From an uncultured Lachnospiraceae bacterium (lineage in GTDB: Bacteria > Bacillota > Clostridia > Lachnospirales > Lachnospiraceae), in assembly GCA_902775555.1 (NCBI GenBank), contig CACYMQ010000009.1, forward strand, positions 1-55,515: a stretch of DNA of 55,515 nt, in the 5' to 3' direction. The translations under genes were made by a program, and so were the position numbers. This document shows, in pieces, positions 45,431 to 53,293 of the stretch (the first letter of the stretch is position 1; every line of letters begins with the position of its first letter). The notes beneath the pieces are model-generated. The model saw only the letters and a program-made list of their open reading frames with translations, was not told where the DNA came from and ran no database searches.

Positions 45431-46900
45431 ATGAAAGTGATCATATCTGCGACACTGCGTACCTTCTTCGAACGCACTGCCGAAACGGAAATCGAGGGGA
45501 ATACGATCCGCGATATTCTAAAAGGGATTCTGGAGGAATACCCGGATGCAAAAAAAGGATTATACAGTGAAGACGGCAAGCTCCGAAGCTTCATCCGGAT
45601 CTTTGCAGATGAGCAGGATTACACCGACCCGGAATATCACGACCGGCCGCTGGATACGGTCCGTGAGGTATACCTCCTCCCCTTTGTGGCGGGGGGCGCA
45701 CCGACAAACGGGAAGGATCGGGGGATCATTTCCGATGAACGGAGGAAGGCGGTAACGCTGGATGATAAGGACATCGAGCGGTTCAACAAGCATCTTCTCC
45801 TTCGGGAGATCGGCGTGAAAGGACAGAAGCGGATCAAGGCGGCAAGGGTTGTGGTTGTGGGTGCCGGAGCCCTCGGTTCCCCGGTGATCCAGTATCTCGC
45901 GGCCGCGGGGGTGGGAACACTGAAGATCATCGATTTCGATGCGGTGTCTCTCGGAAATCTTCAGAGCCAGGTGATCCACAGCGCCAGGGATGTGAAGCGC
46001 CCGAAGGTTGCATCTGCCCGGGATACCGTGCGAAATGTGGATCGAAATATTGAAGTGATCCCCGAGAATACACAGCTCACCGCGGAAAATGCCCTGCAGC
46101 TGATCGAAGGCTATGATCTTGTGATCGACTGCACGGATAACTATAAGGCCAGATATCTTATCAATGATGCCTGCGTGTTGTCCGGCATTCCGCTCATTTT
46201 CGGCTCCATCTATCAGTTTGAAGGCCAGGTGAGCGTCCTGGGTTACGGGGACGGCCCCTGTCTTCGATGCATTTATCCGGAACCGCCTGCGCCCGGGCTG
46301 GTTCCCACCTGTGCGGAAGGCGGAACCATCAGTCCCCTGTCCGGCATCATCGGGAGCATCCAGGCAAATGAAGCGTTGAAGCTGATCATCGGCATCGGCG
46401 AGCATCTTTCGGGGAAACTGCTGACGGTGGATACACTGGGACTCCGGTCTCATTTGCTGACGGTAAAGCATAACTGCAGCTGCCCGCTCTGTGGTGATAA
46501 CCCGACCATTTCCGCACCGGAGGATTTCGATTATGAGGAGTTCTGCGGTCTTAAGGAAGATGAAAATGAGATACCGGTGGAGGGCCTTACGCCGAAGGAG
46601 CTTGCACATCGGATCGAGCATGGCGACCCCATCACCATCGTGGATGTAAGAGAGCCGCATGAACGCGCCATTGTCCGGTTCCCCGGTGCACTGGTGATCC
46701 CCATCGGCCAGCTGGCACGGCGCCAGAAGGAACTCAGTCCCGAACAGGATACCATTTTCATCTGTAAGGAAGGCAAGCGGAGTATCCTGGCCATCAACAC
46801 ATTGCGTGAGGCAGGTTATAAGGGTCCGATGTACAACCTGAAGGGCGGCATGGACGCCATGAAGGACATCATCTTTGTAAATGAAGGTGGATGGCTGTAA
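45431..46900 (+). CDS. Ubiquitin-like carrier / E1 (ThiF-MoeB) / rhodanese fusion protein
   Basis: 489 residues in three parts. Residues 1-89 are MoaD/ThiS-like and end in VAGG, which is internal. Residues ~112-360 are E1: GAGALGS, DCTDN (Asp236), zinc pairs Cys277/Cys280 and Cys351/Cys354, and a PTCAEGG Cys294. Residues ~380-489 are a rhodanese with Cys445 in FICKEGKRS. Two ATP-site arginines of MoeB (Arg14 and Arg73) are Lys120 and Ser179 here (RFNKH; NLQSQ). The carrier's Gly-Gly is not free, so cleavage after Gly89 would be needed for classical chemistry. Start ATG follows AAGGAG. Confidence 0.85.
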   Translation: MKVIISATLRTFFERTAETEIEGNTIRDILKGILEEYPDAKKGLYSEDGKLRSFIRIFADEQDYTDPEYHDRPLDTVREVYLLPFVAGGAPTNGKDRGIISDERRKAVTLDDKDIERFNKHLLLREIGVKGQKRIKAARVVVVGAGALGSPVIQYLAAAGVGTLKIIDFDAVSLGNLQSQVIHSARDVKRPKVASARDTVRNVDRNIEVIPENTQLTAENALQLIEGYDLVIDCTDNYKARYLINDACVLSGIPLIFGSIYQFEGQVSVLGYGDGPCLRCIYPEPPAPGLVPTCAEGGTISPLSGIIGSIQANEALKLIIGIGEHLSGKLLTVDTLGLRSHLLTVKHNCSCPLCGDNPTISAPEDFDYEEFCGLKEDENEIPVEGLTPKELAHRIEHGDPITIVDVREPHERAIVRFPGALVIPIGQLARRQKELSPEQDTIFICKEGKRSILAINTLREAGYKGPMYNLKGGMDAMKDIIFVNEGGWL

Positions 46901-47019
46901 GCCGGCATGAAGCAGGGCATAAGCTCTAAGGAGCATGTCAGATATATTTTCACTTCGACTGCGGTTGTAAAGATAAGGATACAGGCGGTCGAAAGAGTAA
47001 GTTCTATGGAGGTAGAAAC

Positions 47020-47976
47020 ATGGCAAAAGAAGAGACAAAGGCAGAAGGGATCAACGCTCTTGGCGCAGCCGCAGCGTATAACCTGGCGAATGTCACCAAA
47101 ACCAAGCCGCAGTTTGGCGCACTGACCCCGAAGTGGCTCACCAAGTTCCTGGAGTTCAAGGGACTTGAGACGGGTATCTTCCGTGTAAACAAGGTTGTAG
47201 AGGGAGAGACACCGCTGGATGTTCTCTGCAGCCAGACCAAGAAGTCCGATATCATTCCGGACGGATTCGTAGAGTATGAGACAGAGCCGAGAGAATATCG
47301 GTTGAATTCCATTTCCACGATCATCAATGTGAACACTGCCATCGAGGATGTGTACAGCGCACCCTATGATCAGGTTCAGGAGCAGCTGGGACTGGCCATC
47401 GAGTCTCTGCGTGAGCGTCAGGAGAGCCAGCTGATCAACAACGATGATTACGGACTTCTGAAGAACATCGCCGATTCCCAGCGGATCCAGACCAGAAACG
47501 GTGCACCTACACCGGATGATCTGGATGAGCTGATCTCCAAGGTATGGAAGGAGCCCTCCTTCTTCCTGGCACATCCCCGCGCCATCGCTGCATTTGAGAG
47601 AGAATGCACCAAGCGTGGAGTACCGCCGGTAGTTGTAAATATCGCAGGCGGCAATTTCGTTACATGGAGAGGAATCCCCATCGTTCCGACAGACAAGCTT
47701 CTGGTGGACGGTTTGAAGAACCCCACTTCCCAGAGCGGCAAGACCAACATCCTGCTGATCCGTACCGGTGAGGCAAAGCGCGGTGTTATCGGACTCTTCC
47801 AGGCAGGCCTGAAGAATGAGCATTCCAGAGGCCTTTCCGTACGTTTCCGTGGTATCGATGATAAAGGAGTTGCATCCTACCTGTTGTCCCTGTACTGCTC
47901 CGCAGCCATCCTTGCAGATGACGCCATCGCAGTGCTTGAGGACGTGGAAGTAGGTGAGTACTATGATTACGACTAA
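47020..47976 (+). CDS. Family 2A encapsulin shell protein (SrpI-like)
   Basis: 318 residues of the HK97-type encapsulin family 2A, related to SrpI. Visible signs are the N-terminal arm GINALGAAAAYNLANVTKTKPQF, LEFKGLETGIFRVN, the E-loop region with EYETEPREYRLNSIS, QVQEQLGLAIESLRERQESQLINN, FVTWRGIPIVPTDKL and a YYDYD end. The next gene, overlapping by 14 bp, is a cysteine desulfurase with a long disordered N-terminus, the known cargo of this family. It forms a protein shell of about 60 or more subunits. Start ATG follows GGAGGTAG. Confidence 0.9.
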   Translation: MAKEETKAEGINALGAAAAYNLANVTKTKPQFGALTPKWLTKFLEFKGLETGIFRVNKVVEGETPLDVLCSQTKKSDIIPDGFVEYETEPREYRLNSISTIINVNTAIEDVYSAPYDQVQEQLGLAIESLRERQESQLINNDDYGLLKNIADSQRIQTRNGAPTPDDLDELISKVWKEPSFFLAHPRAIAAFERECTKRGVPPVVVNIAGGNFVTWRGIPIVPTDKLLVDGLKNPTSQSGKTNILLIRTGEAKRGVIGLFQAGLKNEHSRGLSVRFRGIDDKGVASYLLSLYCSAAILADDAIAVLEDVEVGEYYDYD

Positions 47977-49843
47977 TCCCTATGCTGTTTCGGAGGCGGA
48001 TCTTGGGCTTCCGAGCGCTGCGGATCTGGCCGCACTTGCAAATGCATATTTTCCGGATCTTACCACTGGGATCAGTGTCCCCACGGGAACCACCGTGTCA
48101 GACGCGGCAGTGAATCCGGGAGTAAACGGGGCGGCGGTCCCGGGAGCTGAGGAAGTAGCTGCCACAGCACCGGGGATCTCGGCAACCGAGGGCTTCGTAC
48201 CGGTGATCCCGGAGGAGCCGGGAGATCCGTATGTTCCGGTGGATGCTTACATCACGCCGGTTCCCGCAGAGGTACCGCAGGTGTCCGCACCCGCATCGGC
48301 TGAAACCTCAGCAGTTCCGAATGTGCCGGTAACACCGGCATCTGCAGGGGCTGCACAGAGTGAGCCCGACTGGGGCGTTCCTCAGGCAGGGGCATATGCC
48401 TCTGCGCCGCAGGACGGAACCACACTGCCGGAGGCAGGAGCATTTGACTGGGAGAATCCCTTTGGTTATCCGACGGCCGGAAGTACTTCCTACGCACCCA
48501 AGGTACAGTCCAAAACGGAGGCTGAGGAGTATGACCGCAGGATCGATGCACCCACATCCCTTGGTGGTGACGGGGTGGCAGCGGCAGATGTATCCGGTGA
48601 GAAGGGAACCTCGAGAAATGATTCCATCCGCATCGGCAGCAAGACCCTGGCGCAGATCCGTGATGATTTTCCGATCCTTTCGGAACTGATCCACGGACAG
48701 CCGCTGGTATGGCTGGACAACGGTGCCACGACCCAGCGCCCGAAGCAGGTCATCGACCGAATCAGTTACTATTACACACATGAGAATTCCAACGTGCACC
48801 GCGGTGCACATACCCTGGCAGCGCGTTCTACGGATGCGTACGAGGCGGCACGGGATACCGTGCGGGATTTCATCGGAGCACCCAGCTCGGAGGAGATCAT
48901 CTTCGTAAGAGGAACCACGGAAGCCATCAATCTGGTGGCCAACGCCTACGTGAAGCCGCAGCTGCAGCCGGGTGATGAGATCATCGTATCCATCCTGGAA
49001 CATCATGCAAATATCGTTCCGTGGCAGCTGATCGCCCAAAAGACAGGGGCCGTGATCAAGGTCATTCCCTGTGATGAGACGGGCCAGCTGATCCTGTCGG
49101 AATATGAGAAGCTTTTTACCAAACGGACAAAGTTCGTTGCCGTAACCCATGTATCAAATGTACTTGGTACGGTAACTCCCATCGAGGAACTCATCGCCAT
49201 CGCCCATCGGCACGGCGTGCGGATCCTGATCGACGGAGCACAGTCCGTAGCTCACATTCCGGTGAATGTATCCGCGCTGGATGCCGACTTCTTCGTCTTC
49301 TCCGGCCATAAGATCTTCGCGCCTACGGGTATCGGTGTGGTATATGGAAAGAAGGAACTGCTGGAAGCGGCAGAGCCTTATCATGGCGGCGGAAATATGA
49401 TCGCCGACGTAACATTTGAACGGACCATCTATAACGGGATCCCCAACAAGTTCGAGGCAGGAACCGGAAGCATCGCAGATGCGGTGGGACTGGGGGCTGC
49501 ACTGCAGTACCTGACCGAGATCGGTATGCCCTGTGTATATCGGTGGGAGCATGAACTGCTGCAGTATGCAATGCAGGAAATGCGTCGCATCCCGGGACTC
49601 ACCCTCATCGGCACGGCTCTGAACAAGGCCTCCGTTCTGTCCTTCAAGCTGGACGGATACTCGGATGAGGAGGTTGGGAAGCGGCTGGATGCCTACGGCA
49701 TCGCAGTTCGGACCGGACATCACTGTGCACAGCCGGTGCTGCGCCACTTCGGATACGAAGGATCGGTACGGCCTACGCTGGCACTGTACAACTCGCCGGA
49801 TGATATCGACGCACTGGTGAAGGTGCTGAGGTCATTCGCATAG
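47963..49843 (+). CDS. Encapsulated SufS-type cysteine desulfurase with a long cargo-loading N-terminus
   Basis: 626 residues against about 405 for SufS. Residues 1-~225 are Pro/Ala/Glu/Val-rich and disordered, except for candidate motifs: NPYAVSEADLGLPSAADLAALANAYFPDL at 5-33 (printed as motif positions), FDWENPFGYP at 161-170 and YAPKVQSKTEAEEYDRR at 177-193. The desulfurase follows, with PLP Lys450 (FSGHKIFAPTG) and catalytic Cys588 (RTGHHCAQP). It converts cysteine to alanine and an enzyme persulfide. Family 2A cargo desulfurases carry such tails. ATG 47963 lies inside the encapsulin gene end. Confidence 0.9.
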   Translation: MITTNPYAVSEADLGLPSAADLAALANAYFPDLTTGISVPTGTTVSDAAVNPGVNGAAVPGAEEVAATAPGISATEGFVPVIPEEPGDPYVPVDAYITPVPAEVPQVSAPASAETSAVPNVPVTPASAGAAQSEPDWGVPQAGAYASAPQDGTTLPEAGAFDWENPFGYPTAGSTSYAPKVQSKTEAEEYDRRIDAPTSLGGDGVAAADVSGEKGTSRNDSIRIGSKTLAQIRDDFPILSELIHGQPLVWLDNGATTQRPKQVIDRISYYYTHENSNVHRGAHTLAARSTDAYEAARDTVRDFIGAPSSEEIIFVRGTTEAINLVANAYVKPQLQPGDEIIVSILEHHANIVPWQLIAQKTGAVIKVIPCDETGQLILSEYEKLFTKRTKFVAVTHVSNVLGTVTPIEELIAIAHRHGVRILIDGAQSVAHIPVNVSALDADFFVFSGHKIFAPTGIGVVYGKKELLEAAEPYHGGGNMIADVTFERTIYNGIPNKFEAGTGSIADAVGLGAALQYLTEIGMPCVYRWEHELLQYAMQEMRRIPGLTLIGTALNKASVLSFKLDGYSDEEVGKRLDAYGIAVRTGHHCAQPVLRHFGYEGSVRPTLALYNSPDDIDALVKVLRSFA

Positions 49844-49845
49844 CA

Positions 49846-49954
49846 CCTGTCATTCTGACAAAGACTGTGCAGGACTGATACGTATTCCCTGCCCGTGTGC
49901 GCAGAGGCGCACACGGCGCCGGGAAGCTTATATGATCCAAAACAGGATGACAGG
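49846..49954. repeat. REP-related element, copy 3 (diverged)
   Basis: CCTGTCATTCTG faces CAGGATGACAGG about 85 bp later. Inside is a 10-bp stem CCGTGTGCGC/GCGCACACGG. The TGTCATTCTGA core is shared with the other two copies. The rest of the 190 bp gap to the acetyltransferase gene has no recognisable promoter. Confidence 0.6.
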
Positions 49955-50033
49955 ATAAGTATGACTCACAGGGGATAACCCTCAAGGAGTTGAAAGTTCC
50001 AAGTTATAAGGTATAAAGAAAGTCGAAGGAACA

Positions 50034-50993
50034 ATGAGCGACAGAATACGTGAAGAGGAGATCGACGGCATCGTAAAGCTGATCCTTGCCGACCTGAACG
50101 GCGAGAAGAACATCGATGCCGAAAATATAGAGAATAAGCCGGATAAGACGGAGGTCCGCAAGATCGTGAACCATCTGTCGCGGCTGGTGTTCCCGGGCTT
50201 CTTCCGGGACAGAACATTTAAGCTGTACAATCTGAAGAACAGTATCGCGGTTAATGTGGAGGATATCTTCTATCATCTGCAGAAGCAGGTGATGATGGCG
50301 CTGGACTTCTGTAAGCTTCGCGGAACCATGACGGAGGAGGACCGGGAGAAGGAGAGCTACCGTATCTGCCGGGTATACTTCGAACAGCTTCCCAAGGTGC
50401 GTGCCAAGGTGGAGACGGATCTGCTGGCAGCCTATGACGGAGACCCTGCCGCCTGCTGTCTGGAGGAGATCATCCTGGCATATCCGGGGCTTATGGCCAC
50501 CACGGTGTACCGCCTGGCCCATGAGCTGTACCTTCTGAAGGTGCCGGTGATCCCGCGGCTGATGACGGAATATGCTCACTCGGAAACCGGAGTGGATATC
50601 CATCCGGGAGCCACCATCGGAGACAGCTTCTTCATTGATCACGGTACGGGCATCGTTGTCGGCGAGACCGCAGTGATCGGAAAGAATGTGAAAATCTATC
50701 AGGGCGTTACCATCGGTGCGCTGTCTACCCGCGGCGGCCAGAAACTGTCCGGTAAGAAGCGTCATCCCACCATTGGTGACAATGTTACCATCTATGCCGG
50801 GGCGTCCATCCTTGGCGGCGAGACGGTGATCGGAGAGAACTCCGTGATCGGCGGCAATACATTTATCACAAGCTCGGTTCCGGCCAATACCAGGGTCAGC
50901 ATGAAGAACCCGGAGATGGAGTACACTACCAGGGACAACCGCCGTGTGAAGGAAGAGATAAAACAGAGTGAAGAATGGTTCTATATGATTTAA
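50034..50993 (+). CDS. cysE: Serine O-acetyltransferase, EpsC type
   Basis: 319 residues. An N-terminal helical domain of ~170 residues is followed by left-handed beta-helix hexapeptide repeats (GVDIHPGATIGDSFFIDHGTGIVVGETAVIG, then IYQGVTIGALS) with the catalytic HGTG histidine, and a C-terminal tail. EpsC proteins have this longer N-terminus than E. coli CysE. It makes O-acetylserine for CysK. Family 2A encapsulin loci often include this gene. It is probably co-transcribed with the following carrier genes. Confidence 0.92.
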   Translation: MSDRIREEEIDGIVKLILADLNGEKNIDAENIENKPDKTEVRKIVNHLSRLVFPGFFRDRTFKLYNLKNSIAVNVEDIFYHLQKQVMMALDFCKLRGTMTEEDREKESYRICRVYFEQLPKVRAKVETDLLAAYDGDPAACCLEEIILAYPGLMATTVYRLAHELYLLKVPVIPRLMTEYAHSETGVDIHPGATIGDSFFIDHGTGIVVGETAVIGKNVKIYQGVTIGALSTRGGQKLSGKKRHPTIGDNVTIYAGASILGGETVIGENSVIGGNTFITSSVPANTRVSMKNPEMEYTTRDNRRVKEEIKQSEEWFYMI

Positions 50994-51008
50994 CAGGAGG
51001 CATGAAAG

Positions 51009-51215
51009 ATGAACATTACAGTAGCAGGTGTGAAGAAGGAAGTGGCTGACGGACTGACGGTGACGGCACTGATCCAGCAGGAAAATGTGGAGACTCCTCA
51101 GTATGTAACGGTATCCGTCAACGAGGAATTTATCGAATCCGGTGCATTTGAATCCACGGTCCTGAAGGAGGGCGATGAGGTGGAATTCCTGTACTTCATG
51201 GGAGGTGGAAGATAA
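51009..51215 (+). CDS. ThiS-like sulfur carrier with an extra C-terminal Arg
   Basis: 68 residues of beta-grasp type: MNITVAGVKKEVADGLTVTALI, VTVSVNEEF, DEVEFLYFMGGGR. Active carriers end in free Gly-Gly, but this one ends GGG-Arg, so a peptidase must remove the Arg before adenylation. The JAMM encoded three genes downstream (or the one at 44913) is the obvious candidate, as in Wolinella HcyS and Pseudomonas QbsE. It overlaps the E1 start by 1 bp (TAATG). Confidence 0.88.
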   Translation: MNITVAGVKKEVADGLTVTALIQQENVETPQYVTVSVNEEFIESGAFESTVLKEGDEVEFLYFMGGGR

Positions 51216-52036
51216 TGGCATTTACAAATGAGCAGCTGGAGCGCTACTCACGGCACATCATCCTGAAGGAGATCGGTGCCAAGGGTCAGAAGAAGCTCCT
51301 TAATGCAAAGGTGCTGATCATCGGTGCAGGCGGTCTGGGTGCTCCTGCGGCGCTGTATCTGGCAGCGGCCGGTGTGGGTACCATTGGTATCGTGGACGCC
51401 GACGTGGTGGATCTTTCCAACCTTCAGAGACAGGTGATCCACACCACAAATGATATCGGAAAGAAGAAGGTGGAATCCGCCGCAGAGACCATGCGCGCCA
51501 TCAATCCGGATGTGAAGGTGAACACCTATTATGAATTCGTGAGCAGTGATAACATTCTGGATCTTATCAGCGAGTATGATTTTATCCTGGACGGAACGGA
51601 CAACTTCCCGGCGAAGTTCCTGATCAATGATGCCTGCGTCATGGCGAAGAAACCCCTCAGTCATGCGGGGATCATCCGCTTCAAGGGACAGCTCACCACC
51701 ATTATTCCGGGAGAGGGACCCTGCTATCGCTGTATCTTCAAGAATCCGCCTCCAAAGGATGCGGTTCCGACCTGTAAGCAGGCGGGTGTCATCGGCGCCA
51801 TGGGAGGCGTGATCGGATCCCTGCAGGCCATGGAGGCTGTAAAGTACATCACAGGCGTGGGTGATCTGCTGGTAGGATATCTGCTGACCTACGATGCCCT
51901 GAAGATGGAGTTCCACAAGATCAAGCTTCCGCCCAGAGGAAAGGGATGCGCGGTCTGCTCCGATGAGCCGACGATCACGAAGCTGATCGACTATGAGCAG
52001 GCAGCCTGTGATTTCCATCCGGGAAGTAACGGCTGA
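51215..52036 (+). CDS. ThiF/MoeB-type E1 adenylyltransferase (canonical)
   Basis: 273 residues with every expected feature: RYSRHIILKEIG (Arg13), GAGGLGAP, SNLQRQVIH (Arg72), DGTDN, zinc pairs CYRC and CAVC, and a PTCKQAG cysteine. It adenylates the C-terminal Gly of the ThiS-like protein. It has no rhodanese, unlike the fused protein at 45431. TusA in the next gene or the desulfurase may supply the sulfur. Comparison of the two E1 domains shows the fused one has lost the two arginines this one retains. Confidence 0.9.
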   Translation: MAFTNEQLERYSRHIILKEIGAKGQKKLLNAKVLIIGAGGLGAPAALYLAAAGVGTIGIVDADVVDLSNLQRQVIHTTNDIGKKKVESAAETMRAINPDVKVNTYYEFVSSDNILDLISEYDFILDGTDNFPAKFLINDACVMAKKPLSHAGIIRFKGQLTTIIPGEGPCYRCIFKNPPPKDAVPTCKQAGVIGAMGGVIGSLQAMEAVKYITGVGDLLVGYLLTYDALKMEFHKIKLPPRGKGCAVCSDEPTITKLIDYEQAACDFHPGSNG

Positions 52037-52154
52037 CGAAGATATCGATGAAGGAGAGGAACATTTGCCCGGAAATACAGCTCGGCTTCGTATCATAGCG
52101 GGGTGATGAGCAGTCAGCAACAGGAGAAGTGTACAGGAAGGTTAGGAGAGATTG

Positions 52155-52949
52155 ATGAAGATTACCATCAGAAGATCGGATTTCATTCGGATGGCCGAGC
52201 ATGCGATATCCCTGCAGCCGGAGGAGGTCTGCGGTGTGATCGGCGGAGTGGATCGGGAAGACGGGATCAGAGAGATCCGTAAGGTTTATCTTCTCACGAA
52301 TATCGATCATACAAATGAACATTTTACCATAGACCCACGGGAGCAGTTGGCGTCCATAAAGGATATGCGGACGGAGGGGATCATCCCCCTCGGTAACTGG
52401 CATTCTCATCCGGAGACCCCGTCCCGGCCTTCCGCGGAGGATAAACGACTTGCCAATGACAGCAGAGCAAGCTATCTCATCCTGTCGCTTGCGGCAAAGG
52501 ATCCGGTCCTGAATGCATTTCATGTGGAAGGTCCGGTGGAGGACAGGACTGCCCGGAAGGAAGAACTGATCCTCGTTGAGGACGGTCAGTCCGTGGAGGA
52601 AGCTGTGAGGCTTTATGAGCAAAAGAAAGAAAATGCAGAGCACGGAGAAAAATGCGGCGATGCGGATAGCAGCGGTGCAGGGAATGAAACGGAGGATAAA
52701 GAAGTGGATGAATTAACAGTAACGGACACAATCGATATAACGGATGTTACCTGCCCCATCACGTTTGTGAAAACCAAGGTGGCATTGGAGGAACTGGAGG
52801 ACGGTGATATCCTGCAGGTACATATCAATGACGGGGAACCGATCCAGAATGTTCCTCGCAGCGTGAAGGAAGAAGGACATCTGGTGCTTCGGATCGATGA
52901 TAACGGCGATGGCACATTTGAACTGTTTATCAAAAAGATCGGAGACTGA
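52155..52949 (+). CDS. JAMM metallopeptidase fused to a TusA sulfurtransferase
   Basis: 264 residues. Residues 1-~155 are a JAMM domain with His83-x-His85-x7-Ser93-x2-Asp96 (NWHSHPETPSRPSAED). An acidic linker (about 160-188) leads to a TusA/SirA domain with the sulfur-carrying Cys200 in DVTCPITFVKTK, ending FELFIKKIGD. GGAGG at 52691-52695 precedes an in-frame GTG at 52704 by 8 bases, so a free TusA could be made from the same mRNA. ATG 52155 is preferred over the TTG before it. It is the last gene of the sulfur-carrier block. Confidence 0.88.
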   Translation: MKITIRRSDFIRMAEHAISLQPEEVCGVIGGVDREDGIREIRKVYLLTNIDHTNEHFTIDPREQLASIKDMRTEGIIPLGNWHSHPETPSRPSAEDKRLANDSRASYLILSLAAKDPVLNAFHVEGPVEDRTARKEELILVEDGQSVEEAVRLYEQKKENAEHGEKCGDADSSGAGNETEDKEVDELTVTDTIDITDVTCPITFVKTKVALEELEDGDILQVHINDGEPIQNVPRSVKEEGHLVLRIDDNGDGTFELFIKKIGD

Positions 52950-52984
52950 TCCTTCCGCCCTGAACAGATTTCTGAAAAAACTAC

Positions 52985-53013
52985 TTGACGAATGAGGTAA
53001 AAGTCAGTATGAT
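52985..53013 (+). promoter_or_regulatory. Promoter of tRNA-Pro
   Basis: TTGACG, 17 bp, TATGAT. Between it and the tRNA, GATGTTGC (about 53016) pairs with GCAACATC (about 53050), with an inner GAAAC/GTTTC: a leader hairpin. Confidence 0.75.
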
Positions 53014-53065
53014 AGATGTTGCGTCTGAAACAGGTTTCTGCTTCGGGTGCAACATCTTCATCAAT

Positions 53066-53139
53066 CGGCGCGTGGCTCAGTTTGGTAGAGCGCTGCGTTC
53101 GGGACGCAGAGGTCGCAGGTTCAAATCCTGTCGCGCCGA
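53066..53139 (+). tRNA. tRNA-Pro (anticodon CGG)
   Basis: A 74-nt cloverleaf: acceptor CGGCGCG/CGCGCCG, D-arm with GCTCAGTTTGGTAGAGC, anticodon stem CTGCG/CGCAG with loop TTCGGGA (anticodon CGG), T-arm CGCAGGTTCAAATCCTGT, discriminator A. No CCA is encoded. It is the integration target of the element to the right. Confidence 0.97.
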
Positions 53140-53140
53140 C
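53110..53140 (+). other. Likely attachment site (attL/attR) in the tRNA 3' end
   Basis: Tyrosine integrases commonly use a tRNA 3' part, which stays intact. The integrase gene begins 155 bp past the tRNA and points at it. No second copy of this segment lies in the window, so the other end is outside. Confidence 0.55.
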
Positions 53141-53147
53141 ACTGATA

Positions 53148-53177
53148 AAACCTGGGTTTTCCCGGGTTTTTCTTTTT
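53148..53177 (+). terminator. Intrinsic terminator after tRNA-Pro
   Basis: AAACCTGGG pairs with CCCGGGTTT (one G-U) around TTTT, followed by a T-rich tract. Confidence 0.85.
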
Positions 53178-53293
53178 GAATCCGCCTCTTCATTTCTACC
53201 TTTTTTCTACCCTTTTCCATAAACTCCTCCAAAAACTGCGATACGGCACCTGTCGGATATTTCTTTGTCCGACGGTGCCGAATCTTTTTTGAA

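Noticed and set aside
46951-46993. Hairpin TTCGAC/GTCGAA before the encapsulin gene as a terminator or attenuator
   Set aside because: Short stem, no T-run and no leader frame; probably incidental.
52985-53222. Small frames (52985-53179 and 53016-53222) across the tRNA
   Set aside because: They simply read through the tRNA-Pro gene and its terminator.
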